The notes: generated by a model not told the origin, from the letters alone. A stretch of DNA of 64,000 nt from Flavobacterium sediminilitoris (GCF_023008245.1 NZ_CP090145.1:3658001-3722000); one strand, 5' to 3'; positions 50,705-60,362 are shown, numbered from the stretch's first letter. A program made the numbers and translations.

Positions 50705-51613
50705 ATGAATAATAATTTTAATAAAATACTTCTCTTTCTTTTTATCGGTTTCTTTTTTAGTTTTAATACTAGTTTTTCTCAAAATACAATTCAAGATAAT
50801 CGAATAAAAGCAGCACTTCGTGTAGTTGGTCACCAATTACTACTTCAATCTAATGATAGTACTTCATTGGTGTTGCCCATTGAAAGAGAAAATAATCGAT
50901 ATAAAATAGCCTTTGATACTGAGTTTCAATTTGATCCGAATTACCTTGTGCATACTATGGATAGTGTATTGACTCACTCTAAAATTGTAAAAAAATATTT
51001 GGTAGAGGTTGAAGAGTTTGATACTGAAAAGATAGTATATAGTTATGAAATGGGGATACATTCTTCTATAAACCTAGTGCCTTGTAGAGAACGAATACCG
51101 CCCAAAAGTTGTTATACTCTATTTTTAACTGTTTTAGATTTTTATCCTTTACATAGTGCAGAAACGAGTAGCGATGCTGTGAAAAGAGAAAATGTTGCTC
51201 CTAAAACATTTATTTCTTCTTTTGTTTCTATAGGTTTGGGGCTTCTTGCTATAACAGCTCTTGTTTGTGTCTTTTTGTATAAGAGAAAAGCAAGATCTTC
51301 TTCTTCCAATACTACTGATAGTATTCCATTAGGGCGTTTTATATTTGATAAAAAGAATATGCTGCTTAAGTATGATAATCAAACAATTGAGTTATCTAGT
51401 AAGGAAGCTAATTTATTAGCTGTTTTGCATGAATCTGTGAATGAAACAGTAGAGCGCGATGTTATTTTAAATATTGTTTGGGGTGATGAAGGTGATTATA
51501 TAGGCCGAACGCTTGATGTTTTTATTTCTAAATTGCGTAAGAAAATGGAAGCTGATGATACTATTAAAATTATGAATATACGCGGTGTGGGTTATAAATT
51601 GATCATTAATTAA
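50705..51613 (+). CDS. Membrane-anchored winged-helix transcriptional regulator (OmpR/PhoB-type DNA-binding domain)
   Basis: 302 aa. N-terminal export signal (KILLFLFIGFFFSFNTSFSQ), a periplasmic region (about 27-165), one membrane helix (about 170-192, SIGLGLLAITALVCVFLY), a basic stop-transfer and Ser-rich linker, then a cytosolic Trans_reg_C domain (about 205-302): LSSKEANLLAVLHESVNETV, RDVILNIVWGD, GRTLDVFISKLRKKME, IMNIRGVGYKL. It has no receiver domain or kinase, so it works like ToxR/CadC-type one-component regulators, passing a periplasmic signal directly to DNA. It is divergent from the Reg_prop lipoprotein. Confidence 0.88.
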   Translation: MNNNFNKILLFLFIGFFFSFNTSFSQNTIQDNRIKAALRVVGHQLLLQSNDSTSLVLPIERENNRYKIAFDTEFQFDPNYLVHTMDSVLTHSKIVKKYLVEVEEFDTEKIVYSYEMGIHSSINLVPCRERIPPKSCYTLFLTVLDFYPLHSAETSSDAVKRENVAPKTFISSFVSIGLGLLAITALVCVFLYKRKARSSSSNTTDSIPLGRFIFDKKNMLLKYDNQTIELSSKEANLLAVLHESVNETVERDVILNIVWGDEGDYIGRTLDVFISKLRKKMEADDTIKIMNIRGVGYKLIIN

Positions 51614-51718
51614 CCTGTTGGCGAAATTATTTAAACGTTAGTTTTTTTTATGAAATGAGATAGAGTAAAACTTCTCGATACGCTCCGTACTCGAAAGGAT
51701 GCGGATTGAGATCTGTTT
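51614..51718. repeat. Single copy of the CTTCTCGATACGCTCCGTAC repeat
   Basis: CTTCTCGATACGCTCCGTAC followed by TCGAAAGG at 51671-51698, same family as at 23820, 27808 and 29409. No gene. Confidence 0.6.
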
Positions 51719-52276
51719 TTAATAATACAATTGAAAGCCCATAGTAGTACACAAAGCGTAGTGTTTTTCAAATAATATTTCTACTACATCTATTACGTTA
51801 TCATATTCTTGATATAATCCGAAATAGGCATTATCTAGTATTGTACTTAAAATAGGAACTGGTTTAGCATATCCAGAAATGGCTTTTGCTCCTGTTACAT
51901 CTAAGAAATATTGCGAGGCTTCTTCGTCTAAATCTAAACGCATCGTATTTGCAAAATGAATTATTTTACCTGTCAGTTTTCCTTCAAAAAATTCGGCAAT
52001 TTCTTCTAATGTATAATAGTAATTATCTAGTATGATTCTGTTTTCATTTCCTTCAAAAACTAAATATAAAATGGCATAATCCATGAAATTTCGATCTTCA
52101 TAGAGTAATGTGCTTAAACTTTCCTCTAGTCCTTCAATACTATCGCAAGTTTTATAAATATTTGTAATTCCATAACGAAGTGCAAGGTTTTCTAATGAAG
52201 GTAAAATGGCACTTGTATTTGAAACGGATACATCTTTAACGCCTTCAAGACAGTATATATATTTATCGGGATACAT
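51719..52276 (-). CDS. Uncharacterised cytosolic protein (DUF6642-like)
   Basis: 185 aa from ATG 52276; a GTG two codons upstream is less likely. The sequence MYPDKYIYCLEGVKDVSVSN, ALRYGITNIYKTCDSIEGLE, DYAILYLVFEGNENRIILDN and YYTLEEIAEFFEGKLTGKII resembles a recurrent family whose members cross-talk structurally with CHAT/caspase-like N-terminal folds (small beta-alpha protein), but no catalytic residues are evident. The family name is from memory. It is cytosolic and monocistronic, convergent with the regulator. Confidence 0.6.
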   Translation of the reverse strand: MYPDKYIYCLEGVKDVSVSNTSAILPSLENLALRYGITNIYKTCDSIEGLEESLSTLLYEDRNFMDYAILYLVFEGNENRIILDNYYYTLEEIAEFFEGKLTGKIIHFANTMRLDLDEEASQYFLDVTGAKAISGYAKPVPILSTILDNAYFGLYQEYDNVIDVVEILFEKHYALCTTMGFQLYY

Positions 52277-52496
52277 AATCACTTTAAAAATTGGGCTTAT
52301 TTTGCAATAGTACTAAAAATAATTTGAAGCATACGCTTCTCTGCTATTAAATAATTACTGAATTAATTATGAAAGAAAATGATTCTAATTTGGAATATAA
52401 TAATGTATTTAAAAAAGAAATCCATTGCCTTTTTATTTGAATATGTAAAATATAAATACTTAATTGCGCGCTCCTAAATAATTTTACCCTACTGAA

Positions 52497-53147
52497 ATGG
52501 AAGAACATTTTTCGGAATTTGAAGAAAAAAAACACCTAACTAATAAGGAATTGTTTTCAAAATTGGTTTCTGCACCGCAAGATTTTTTTGAGTACATTAT
52601 TAAAAATAAGTATGAAGAATCTTTTAAATTGCTTCTTGTTCTTGCTGGAATTTCTAATGCATTTGACAGAGCTTCAATGCGAGATTTAGGAGATACTAAG
52701 TCTTTAATTTATATTATAATTAATTGTATTTTTTTTGGTAGTTTATTTGGATGGATTACTTATTCTATTTATTCTTCTCTACTAAGTTGGACAGGGAAAT
52801 GGATAGGTGGAAAAGGAAATAAAAATACAATACTTAAAGTTTTAGCTTATGCTTCTATTCCTTCTATAATAGGTACATTAATTGTATTCCTTCAAATAGG
52901 AATTTATGGCGCTGAGATTTTTAAATCAGATGGAGAGGTTCTCAGTGATAATATAATTCTTAATATTGTTTTTTATCTTTCTTTATTTTTAGAATTTGGA
53001 TTCGGTTTATGGACTCTTTTTTTATATGTAATTGGTATTTCTAAGGCGCAACAATTCTCTATTTGGAAAGCCATTTTAAATTTATTTTTATCTCTTTTTG
53101 TTATCATAATTCCTATTATGTTAATCTTTTTTATTTTAAATCGTTAA
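52497..53147 (+). CDS. Yip1-family membrane protein
   Basis: 216 aa. The N-terminal cytosolic part with FSKLVSAPQDFFEYIIKNKY is the typical Yip1-domain entry, then five membrane helices (for example LIYIIINCIFFGSLFGWITY, VLAYASIPSIIGTLIVFL, LIFFILNR at the end). The WTGKWIGGKGNKNTILKVLA loop is characteristic of bacterial YIP1 proteins. Function unknown. No operon partner. Confidence 0.82.
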   Translation: MEEHFSEFEEKKHLTNKELFSKLVSAPQDFFEYIIKNKYEESFKLLLVLAGISNAFDRASMRDLGDTKSLIYIIINCIFFGSLFGWITYSIYSSLLSWTGKWIGGKGNKNTILKVLAYASIPSIIGTLIVFLQIGIYGAEIFKSDGEVLSDNIILNIVFYLSLFLEFGFGLWTLFLYVIGISKAQQFSIWKAILNLFLSLFVIIIPIMLIFFILNR

Positions 53148-53190
53148 CATTCTTTTAATCTATTGATATAAAAATACTTATCTTTTTATA

Positions 53191-53221
53191 TTGCTTCATG
53201 TTAGTATAATTTCTAAATTTG
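53191..53221 (+). promoter_or_regulatory. Promoter of the 938-aa/trypsin-like protease operon
   Basis: TTG (53191-53193), 20 bases, TAAATTTG (53214-53221). It lies 52 bases before the ATG at 53274. Confidence 0.7.
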
Positions 53222-53273
53222 AATGTTTTGATTTTCTTATTAAAACGCAACGCAAACTAACAAAACAAACAAC

Positions 53274-56090
53274 ATGAAGAAATTATTACTTACTCTATTC
53301 TTTTTTATATCGTTATTGAATTGGGCTCAGAAATCATCACCTGTAATGGGCGATGCGGCTGTTTTAATTGATTTATTAAAAAAGGATTATAATGCTATAA
53401 ACCCTGATACAAGATTAGAAGAAATAAATACCGATAGAGAAAAAATAATTGGAATATTAAAATCGTATTTAGAAGATTCTAAAAAAAGTAGTTTAGTAAT
53501 TGATAAAGAAAGTATAAAAAAACTAGATGATAGCAACACACAATATACCAGAGTTTTAAAAGCATTTAATGCGGTTTCAAAAACAACTGTTACGCTCAAT
53601 AATGGATATAATATTAAAACCGCAGAAGAAGAAATATCTGAATTACAAGAGCAACTTTTAATTAATAAAAAGAAGTACTTCGCTGTAAAATATAACAATG
53701 ATAATGAACAACTTTTAAAAATAAAAGAGCAATACACTGATAATCCTTATTTGTTAGAAATTGTATGCTTGTTTATTGAAAAATATAAAGTATTAGATGC
53801 TAATCAAATGGATTATTTGGCTCAGAATAATTACCAATCTTCCATTCAAAAATCGTTGCCTTTTATTGGTGGTGATTTAGCTTTTGAGACTATTATTGAT
53901 GGTTTAAGTCGTTTTTTAGCTAAGCGAATTAAGGAAGAATTGACACTGCATGCTATTGACAAAATAAAAAAGTATTTAAATGATCCAAAACCTGAAAATT
54001 ATAGTGAAGAGTTAGTTGTGATTTTACCAAAAACTACTAATTATTTAAAACGTTTTGATGCCAATCAGTTGCTCAATTTTACCGATGAATTGAAACAGCT
54101 TATTGAACAAGATTTAAATGCTATTCTTGACAATGCAAAAGGATTAAGGTTATTACCTAAAATTCAAAATTATATTGCTAATAATCCTGATTTAGAATTT
54201 GCTTTTGATGGTCTTGAAATTATACCTCAACTTTCGAAGATAAAAAATCCTGTTGATTATTTTGAGCTTCTAGAAAATAGTAAAGCATTAACAAACTGGA
54301 GAAATAATACGGATAATTCTTCTAAATTTAATATTGCACAAGGACTTCGATTGGCTTCTATGTTGGCTTATAGTTTAACGGTTGTTGAAAATGGAGAACA
54401 AAAATTTGCTAGTATTGATTTTTTATCAAATTATGGAAATGAAACTAATTTCTACTTTTTATACTTTGGTTTTTTACATCAACAGAATTTGAAATACTTT
54501 AATATCCAATTTAAAAAAGCAAATGACATTTTCCCTTTCGAGGTAAAAAAAATAATGACTACTATCACAGTAGAAAAAATACGTGGTGGACAATCTGATT
54601 TTAATTTTATAAAAGAGAATCTTGTAAATGTTGCGCAATATGCTGAAAAGATTCATACAACAGCACAATCTATTAAGAAGAAAAATAAAAACAATGAAGA
54701 GATAGAATATGAAGAAATTCATGGTTTTGTACATGATATAATAGGATTTACGGAAGAAATTGTAGCCACGTCTGATTTGCTCTTGAAAAACGATTACAAT
54801 GTTATAATACTTCCTGATAGTGTGTCTACTTCACTTACTTTTAAAACAAAACTTATTCCTTATTTTGCTATTGCTAAAACAGGAAATGACTTGGTTTTAG
54901 ATTTACATCAAAAGAAGTATTCTAATGCTATAATAAAAGCCATTGAGATTCCTCTTTATTTAAACGTTAAAGATCAAAACTTTAAAAATAATTTATACAA
55001 TACTAAAATACTATTAGAACAACAAAGTGATTTAATGACTATTCGAAAAGCATTTAATCCTAATATTAAGATTGAAGAAGTTAAGAATTTAAAAAGTCCT
55101 TTAACTATTGTTAATCTAAAATTAATGGATAAAAAGGAGCTTAAAAATACTCAAGAAGGTTTGGATGTGTTTTTAAAGTCTTTTGATGATTCAACGCTTA
55201 CTTTAAACCAGTACAAACAAAATTTAAAAGTTTTTCACAATGCTTTAATTAAGGATAGCACTTATTTATTTGCCAATTTTGGTATTGATACTGAAAAAAT
55301 AAACAAAAACATACTTGATTATTTAGATAGTAAAGGTCAAAGTGAAAAGGTGCAAGAACACATAAAAAATAAATTAATAGCCTATCAAAAAGCTTTGTTC
55401 CAATCTCAAATTTTGTACCAACCAGATGCTACTTTGGTTTTGGAAAATGAACTAAGGGATTTATTTATGGCATTTGCTCCTGATTATATTACAAATAATA
55501 CTGTTTTAAAAGATACGCAGGCCTTAAAAATTATTCATCTTTTAAATGATATTTCTCTTTCTGCTACTGCTGAAGATGTGGAAAAAGCTATTGAATCTTT
55601 TGCATTGCCAGTGGGAAGTTCTTCTTTAAAAGAACGAGCAAGAAGTTATTATGCTATTAATTCTTTTCCTGGTATTATGGGTGGATTTGAATTTTCTGAT
55701 CATCAAGATAGAGCTACAACTTTAGGGTTTACTGCTCCTGTTGGGTTCTATATTCAGCCATGGGGTGCTTTTAAAAAAGGAACAAGCATTGGTTTATTTA
55801 TTCCTATCATTGATATTGCAGCTCCTGTTCGTTTACGTCTTGATAGTAATAATGACACGCAAACTCTACCTGAATTTAATTTTAATGATATTTTTTCTCC
55901 TGGTTTATATGTAATTTATGGATTTAGAAATTCACCTTTTGCTGTAAATTTAGGTATGCAATATGGTCCAAAACTAAGAGATATTCCAGTAGGAACAGAC
56001 GCATTTGAATCGGTAGATTCATATCGTGTAAACTTGGGTATTACAATTGATATTCCGCTGTTAACGCTTTCAGGAAAATACAAAGACTAA
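53274..56090 (+). CDS. Large exported protein of unknown function, coupled to a trypsin-like protease
   Basis: 938 aa. Signal peptide (KLLLTLFFFISLLNWAQ). Residues about 25-760 are strongly helical and charged (for example NTQYTRVLKAFNAVSKTTVT, EEEISELQEQLLINKKKYF). From about 790 the sequence turns beta-rich and Gly/aromatic (GIMGGFEFSDHQDRATTLGF, GLFIPIIDIAAPVRLRLD, SPGLYVIYGFRNSPFAVNLG, VNLGITIDIPLLTLSGKYKD), like an outer-membrane or surface beta structure. No family recognised. The next ATG follows its TAA with no gap, so the two are translated as a unit. It may be the substrate, scaffold or regulator of the protease. Confidence 0.7.
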   Translation: MKKLLLTLFFFISLLNWAQKSSPVMGDAAVLIDLLKKDYNAINPDTRLEEINTDREKIIGILKSYLEDSKKSSLVIDKESIKKLDDSNTQYTRVLKAFNAVSKTTVTLNNGYNIKTAEEEISELQEQLLINKKKYFAVKYNNDNEQLLKIKEQYTDNPYLLEIVCLFIEKYKVLDANQMDYLAQNNYQSSIQKSLPFIGGDLAFETIIDGLSRFLAKRIKEELTLHAIDKIKKYLNDPKPENYSEELVVILPKTTNYLKRFDANQLLNFTDELKQLIEQDLNAILDNAKGLRLLPKIQNYIANNPDLEFAFDGLEIIPQLSKIKNPVDYFELLENSKALTNWRNNTDNSSKFNIAQGLRLASMLAYSLTVVENGEQKFASIDFLSNYGNETNFYFLYFGFLHQQNLKYFNIQFKKANDIFPFEVKKIMTTITVEKIRGGQSDFNFIKENLVNVAQYAEKIHTTAQSIKKKNKNNEEIEYEEIHGFVHDIIGFTEEIVATSDLLLKNDYNVIILPDSVSTSLTFKTKLIPYFAIAKTGNDLVLDLHQKKYSNAIIKAIEIPLYLNVKDQNFKNNLYNTKILLEQQSDLMTIRKAFNPNIKIEEVKNLKSPLTIVNLKLMDKKELKNTQEGLDVFLKSFDDSTLTLNQYKQNLKVFHNALIKDSTYLFANFGIDTEKINKNILDYLDSKGQSEKVQEHIKNKLIAYQKALFQSQILYQPDATLVLENELRDLFMAFAPDYITNNTVLKDTQALKIIHLLNDISLSATAEDVEKAIESFALPVGSSSLKERARSYYAINSFPGIMGGFEFSDHQDRATTLGFTAPVGFYIQPWGAFKKGTSIGLFIPIIDIAAPVRLRLDSNNDTQTLPEFNFNDIFSPGLYVIYGFRNSPFAVNLGMQYGPKLRDIPVGTDAFESVDSYRVNLGITIDIPLLTLSGKYKD

Positions 56091-57188
56091 ATGAGGTTTA
56101 TTTTATTTTTCTTTTTTATTCTTTCTTTTGCTTCTGCACAGGAGGCCGATTCTGCCATGGTTAAAGTAGAGAAAATGATTGATGATAAGATTATTTTTGA
56201 TAGTAAAATGAATCAGAAGATGTTAGAAAAAATAATTTTGGATGCTTTAAAAAAGGATCAAAAAGTAAATCAAAATATGCTTTTAGAAATGCTCAAAAGA
56301 AAGGAGCTTGAAAGTATTGAATCTATAATTGAAGATGATTCTGAAACTTCTGATGCTAGAATCATAATATCTGATTTGGAGCTAAAAATAACAAGGCTTT
56401 CTGGTCCTTCTCAATTTGATAGTCGCATTGAGTTATTGCAATTAGATCCAATGGTGAATTGGCAATTTGAAATATTACAAAAAAGTGAATCTGTAGGCAT
56501 TATTATTGAAAAGGAAAATCTTTCTCAACTAGCTAAGGATACTTATTTTCTGAATGCTTCTCATTCTCTAGGTTCTATTTATAATTTGTGCAATGATGTT
56601 CCTTTTTATAATCAAACGGTAGCAGGAATTGGGACTGCATTTATTGTGTCTAAAAATACAATGCTCACAGCTAATCATGTTTTTGAAAGACCAATTACAG
56701 ATTATATTGTGCTTTTTGGTTATAAGTTAGTGGTTGCAAATGATGTTGTAAATTATTATTTCAATGTAGATGATATTTATTATCCGAAAACTGTTTCTAA
56801 AAAAGAAGAAGAGTTAGATCTTATAGAGTTTAAAGTAGATAGGGATTTTAACAGACCTATTTTAGAATGGGAAAATGTTTCAAAGATTCCTTCTAATGAA
56901 AATGAAGTATACATGATAGGTCATCCTACTGGTTTGCCTACAAAAGTTGCGCTGAATGCTTCTATAAAAGAAAATACTAATCCGTTTTATTTTTATACTT
57001 CACTGGATAGTTTTCAAGGTAACTCTGGTTCTCCTGTTTTTAATTTCTACACACATAAAGTCATTGGTGTTTTGGTTTCTGGTGAAGTAGATTATGTTTA
57101 CAATGGCAATTGCTATTATAGTCCTAGTTGTAAGATTCCTTTTTGCAAGGGTGAAAAGGTTATCCGCATTGAAAAGTTTATGGAATAG
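56091..57188 (+). CDS. Secreted trypsin-like serine protease
   Basis: 365 aa. Signal peptide (FILFFFFILSFASAQ), about 110 residues of helical prodomain (KMNQKMLEKIILDALKKDQK, SIIEDDSETSDARIIISDL), then a chymotrypsin-fold domain with the full triad: His196 in MLTANHVFE, Asp243 in EELDLIEFKV, Ser312 in QGNSGSPVFN. The repeated Cys near the end (NGNCYYSPSCKIPFCKG) may form disulphides. The protein acts in the periplasm or outside. The gene is directly fused at operon level to the 938-aa exported protein upstream. Confidence 0.88.
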   Translation: MRFILFFFFILSFASAQEADSAMVKVEKMIDDKIIFDSKMNQKMLEKIILDALKKDQKVNQNMLLEMLKRKELESIESIIEDDSETSDARIIISDLELKITRLSGPSQFDSRIELLQLDPMVNWQFEILQKSESVGIIIEKENLSQLAKDTYFLNASHSLGSIYNLCNDVPFYNQTVAGIGTAFIVSKNTMLTANHVFERPITDYIVLFGYKLVVANDVVNYYFNVDDIYYPKTVSKKEEELDLIEFKVDRDFNRPILEWENVSKIPSNENEVYMIGHPTGLPTKVALNASIKENTNPFYFYTSLDSFQGNSGSPVFNFYTHKVIGVLVSGEVDYVYNGNCYYSPSCKIPFCKGEKVIRIEKFME

Positions 57189-57468
57189 TATGCTAAGAAA
57201 CATATTCATTTAATATGCGTTTTACTATTACCTCAACTCTTTTTAAAAATCAGGTATTTCTACGGGGTTTTAATGTATTGCGAATTTATAGTTTTGTTGG
57301 AATTATAAAACAAACATATTTTCATTTATAATGAATTTAGGTGTTTAATATCGTAATCTTTTTTCCCAAAAGAGTAAACACAGATATAAGTTGAGTAATA
57401 TTTAAGTTTTAAGTTTGAGAAGATAGTAGTAGGTGTTTCTACTACTATCTTTGTTTTATAACATTATA
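57189..57468. other. Intergenic region ending in a strong hairpin
   Basis: 280 bases without a gene. AT-rich; the terminator at 57421-57460 is the only feature I can support. Confidence 0.5.
57421..57460. terminator. Hairpin terminator between convergent genes
   Basis: AGATAGTAGTAG (57421-57432), 6-base loop GTGTTT, CTACTACTATCT (57439-57450), then TTGTTTT. It lies between the protease operon (+) and the YchJ-like gene (-). Confidence 0.8.
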
Positions 57469-57843
57469 TTAAAAGAAAACTCCATCAACATAGTACCAAA
57501 TTTCGTTTTCTTGCTTAAAAGTTGACTTTTCGTGATGCATTTGTGCTTGTAAGTTTTCATCTAAATAATACGCTTTAAATTCCACCCAATTGTCTTGTGC
57601 TTTTAGCACTTCTAGTTTTAGCCATGTATTTGTTTTTGACCATTCTAGAACTTCTTTTTTCTTATAATATTTACGTTGTGATATATGTGTTGTTTCTATT
57701 AAATAATCTGCTTTTTGCAAAACATACGCAGTATAACGAGAACGCATTAATTCTTCAGGAGTTTTTGGTTTCTTTTGATTTTCTAGGTATGGGTTACAGC
57801 AATCTTTAAAATCAATATTCGATTTACAATAGCACTTTGACAT
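57469..57843 (-). CDS. YchJ-family SEC-C motif protein
   Basis: 124 aa. N-terminal SEC-C zinc motif (MSKCYCKSNIDFKDCCNPYL) followed by the YchJ core (KTPEELMRSRYTAYVLQKADYL, TWLKLEVLKAQDNWVEFKAY, HHEKSTFKQENEIWYYVDG), an NTF2-like fold. Length matches the family. Function not established; SEC-C motifs bind zinc and, in SecA, contact SecB or ribosomes. Confidence 0.9.
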   Translation of the reverse strand: MSKCYCKSNIDFKDCCNPYLENQKKPKTPEELMRSRYTAYVLQKADYLIETTHISQRKYYKKKEVLEWSKTNTWLKLEVLKAQDNWVEFKAYYLDENLQAQMHHEKSTFKQENEIWYYVDGVFF

Positions 57844-58044
57844 GTTTACAATTAATAATTATACTTACTCCGATTATTTTCTATTTTCTTTTAACCTGTT
57901 GAGTGTAATCCGTTTTGATGTTTTTTTCTCAGTTGGAGTGATTTTTATTATAAGAATATTTCTCAATACTTTTTTGTGAAATTGCTATTCGCTTTCATAA
58001 AAAAAAACTCGAAGTGACGTTTTTACATAATTTCAGTCAACGGG
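57844..58044. repeat. Degenerate composite repeat
   Basis: TTTCTCAATACTTTTTTGTG, AAATTGCTATTCGCTTTCAT and AAAACTCGAAGTGACG (57958-58019) are pieces of the composite repeat also found at 27.9 kb. No gene. Confidence 0.5.
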
Positions 58045-59649
58045 TTATCCTTTTAATAGATTTATACTTACTGTTGCATAATCTGTATTTGGAAATTTCT
58101 TAAACGATAAAGGTTCTGGAAATAGTCCTACTTCAGAAGCTACATTGTGCAAAACATCTATTTCAACTATAAACTGGTCTGAAAAGCCATGTGTAGCATC
58201 ATAAGCTGTAGCGGCTGTTTTTCCTAAATTATTAGCTGTTAATTGAGGCGAAATTGTATGCAATTCAATAATCAGTAATCCATATTGTTTTACATAGGGA
58301 GCCCATTTTTTTAAATGAAGTGCTAAATTTTCTTCGACGTCATTGTTTGAAATTCGTTTTCCTCTATGTGTAAATGCTCCTGTTGAAGTACTTATTCTTT
58401 CTTTGGTAAAAGTTTCTGGTTCTTCCCAAATACGATTGTGATCTAAAAAAGTACGCACATTAAGTAAATCTTTTAAATCTATATTATAGTTTTCTTGAAG
58501 GTCTTTCGCTAAAAGATCAGGTCTTCCAATGTCTCCCCAAATCACTTTTGCCCAAATGTCTGCTTTAATTAAATTAGCTCTTGTTACTTTTAATGCAGCC
58601 TGATTGTAATCGGCTCCTACTAAAAACAACGGATAATCGTCGAGCATTTTTCCTCGTAATGTTTGTCTTTCTATAACTTCAAAAATATGCTGTAGAAAAG
58701 CTCCATTACCACAACCCATGTCTAAAATTCCTTTAGGTTGTTCATTTATTGGTTTATTAAAAAGTTCAATGATAATATCGTCTATTACTTTAAAATAAGT
58801 AGCATGTGCTCCACCACTTCCCCAAACATTCATTTCTCTATTTACATGAATTTCATCTTCATTTTGTGCTATATCTCTTAGATCTGCTGGATTTCCAAAT
58901 AATAAAGTATCTAGGTTTTTAAACATTGGTAAATAGGACACTGTTACGCCATAAGCAGTAGCTCTTTTTGCGAAAAACAGCCCTGTTTCTGTAAATTGAT
59001 AATTTCCTTTTTTTTCTGTAAACCAACCTAAATATGTAAAGAAATTGAGTATTACTTTAAAAATTTCTGGTTCTTTATGAAATTCTTCTGCTCTAAAAGA
59101 CGTTTCCATAAAGTATTTATGAAACATTCCTGTCATTCCTAAACTTACAATTATAGGTGCTACAAGATACCCTTCTATGTGTCCTAAAATTTGTTCTTGA
59201 ATGGCTTTTTCTTCTGAATTAGTTGAAAATGTTATATTAAAGTGTTCTTTATATTTTATAAAAATAGCTTCTAACTTAGTTATAGCATTCGTTGCAATAC
59301 GAACCGAAGTGAAGATTTGTGTTTCTTTTAATAAGGTAACAACATCTTCATAAAGTGGAAATAATGAAAAAGCATAGCTACTTTTTTCATTGGTATTTAT
59401 TGTAATTTTATTTGTATTATTGTCTACTTGATAATTTAGAAATCCTTGTGATGCGAGTGTTCTTAGTGCTACATTAAGATAGCCTTCATTTACTTGAAAT
59501 TTTGTAACTAATTCTGCTAATTGAACTTCTTTTTTTTCTATTAAATAAGAACAAATTTCTTTTTTATATAATGTAAATGCAACTGGAGCTGTTACAATTC
59601 CATCTAAATGTTGAAATATTCTTTGACGACATTCTTTTTTTTCAGTCAT
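58045..59649 (-). CDS. Class I SAM-dependent methyltransferase with two winged-helix-like N-terminal segments
   Basis: 534 aa. The methyltransferase core starts about residue 300 with GILDMGCGNGAFLQ (SAM-binding motif I); VIWGDIGRPD, LDHNRIWEEP and LLIIELHTISPQ follow. Before it are two winged-helix-type stretches: VQLAELVTKFQVNEGYLNVA / LRTLASQGFLNYQV (about 37-75), and a second one around 160-230 (SLGMTGMFHKYF, LNFFTYLGWFTEKKGNYQFT). This looks like a duplicated O-methyltransferase-type dimerisation domain. Similar layouts occur in AprA-like methyltransferases of natural-product pathways, but no biosynthetic genes are near. The acceptor is unknown. No signal peptide. Confidence 0.78.
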   Translation of the reverse strand: MTEKKECRQRIFQHLDGIVTAPVAFTLYKKEICSYLIEKKEVQLAELVTKFQVNEGYLNVALRTLASQGFLNYQVDNNTNKITINTNEKSSYAFSLFPLYEDVVTLLKETQIFTSVRIATNAITKLEAIFIKYKEHFNITFSTNSEEKAIQEQILGHIEGYLVAPIIVSLGMTGMFHKYFMETSFRAEEFHKEPEIFKVILNFFTYLGWFTEKKGNYQFTETGLFFAKRATAYGVTVSYLPMFKNLDTLLFGNPADLRDIAQNEDEIHVNREMNVWGSGGAHATYFKVIDDIIIELFNKPINEQPKGILDMGCGNGAFLQHIFEVIERQTLRGKMLDDYPLFLVGADYNQAALKVTRANLIKADIWAKVIWGDIGRPDLLAKDLQENYNIDLKDLLNVRTFLDHNRIWEEPETFTKERISTSTGAFTHRGKRISNNDVEENLALHLKKWAPYVKQYGLLIIELHTISPQLTANNLGKTAATAYDATHGFSDQFIVEIDVLHNVASEVGLFPEPLSFKKFPNTDYATVSINLLKG

Positions 59650-60362
59650 GTTATTTTTTTGTTGTTCTCAAATTTAAAAAAAATGCGTTGAAAATTTATC
59701 TATTAACTTTTTTATTTTCTTTATTATAATCTATTTAGTCGATTCTTTTTTCATTATTTAAAATGGTTTCTTAAAATCGATAGTTTATTATTATTAGAGA
59801 GAAATATTATTTTTAAATTTAGCGAACTAAAAAGACGTAAAAACACAGTACAATTAAGATTCAAATGTTTCTTGATTCTTACCCTCTATTCTATTCTTTC
59901 TTAAAACATTAAATGACAAACAAATTTATGTTTCGAGAAGACTTAAGGCAGCAACTATAAACACTTTTAGCAGTATAAAACCAATTGGATAAAAGTTACC
60001 TCAACTAATTTAGATTGTTTAGGTTTATTTCTTAATGAAAACTTTACAATAGTAAAGTTTAGTGATAAATCAATGTTAAAGCAATTACAGTTTTTCTGTA
60101 CTTTTTGTTAAATTTAAAAAAATATAATTTTAACCTAATACGCTTTTCTATTTTTGTGTATAGAATGTTCCTACAAAATTCAGTATTGCAACATTACAAA
60201 GCAGTAAAACCGTTGAGTTTAATAGTACAAAAAAGTCTAAAAAATTTTTAAAGAAAAACTATTACAATTCACAAAAAACAATATATATAGCGATTAAAAT
60301 TTAATATATAAGGTTACAATTGCGAGCTTAGATATAATATCTCTAATAAAAAATAATTTCAG
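59650..60362. other. 713-bp intergenic region upstream of the Tle1-like effector
   Basis: No gene. A hairpin AAACTTTAC-AATA-GTAAAGTTT lies near 60038-60060. TATTTTTG at 60149-60156 (TAnnTTTG) is the likely promoter of the effector operon, giving a 5' leader of about 200 bases. The leader is AT-rich without a structure I can name. Confidence 0.55.
60149..60156 (+). promoter_or_regulatory. TAnnTTTG element of the effector operon
   Basis: TATTTTTG, 207 bases before the effector ATG. No TTG at N20, so the call rests on the -7 element only. Confidence 0.45.
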
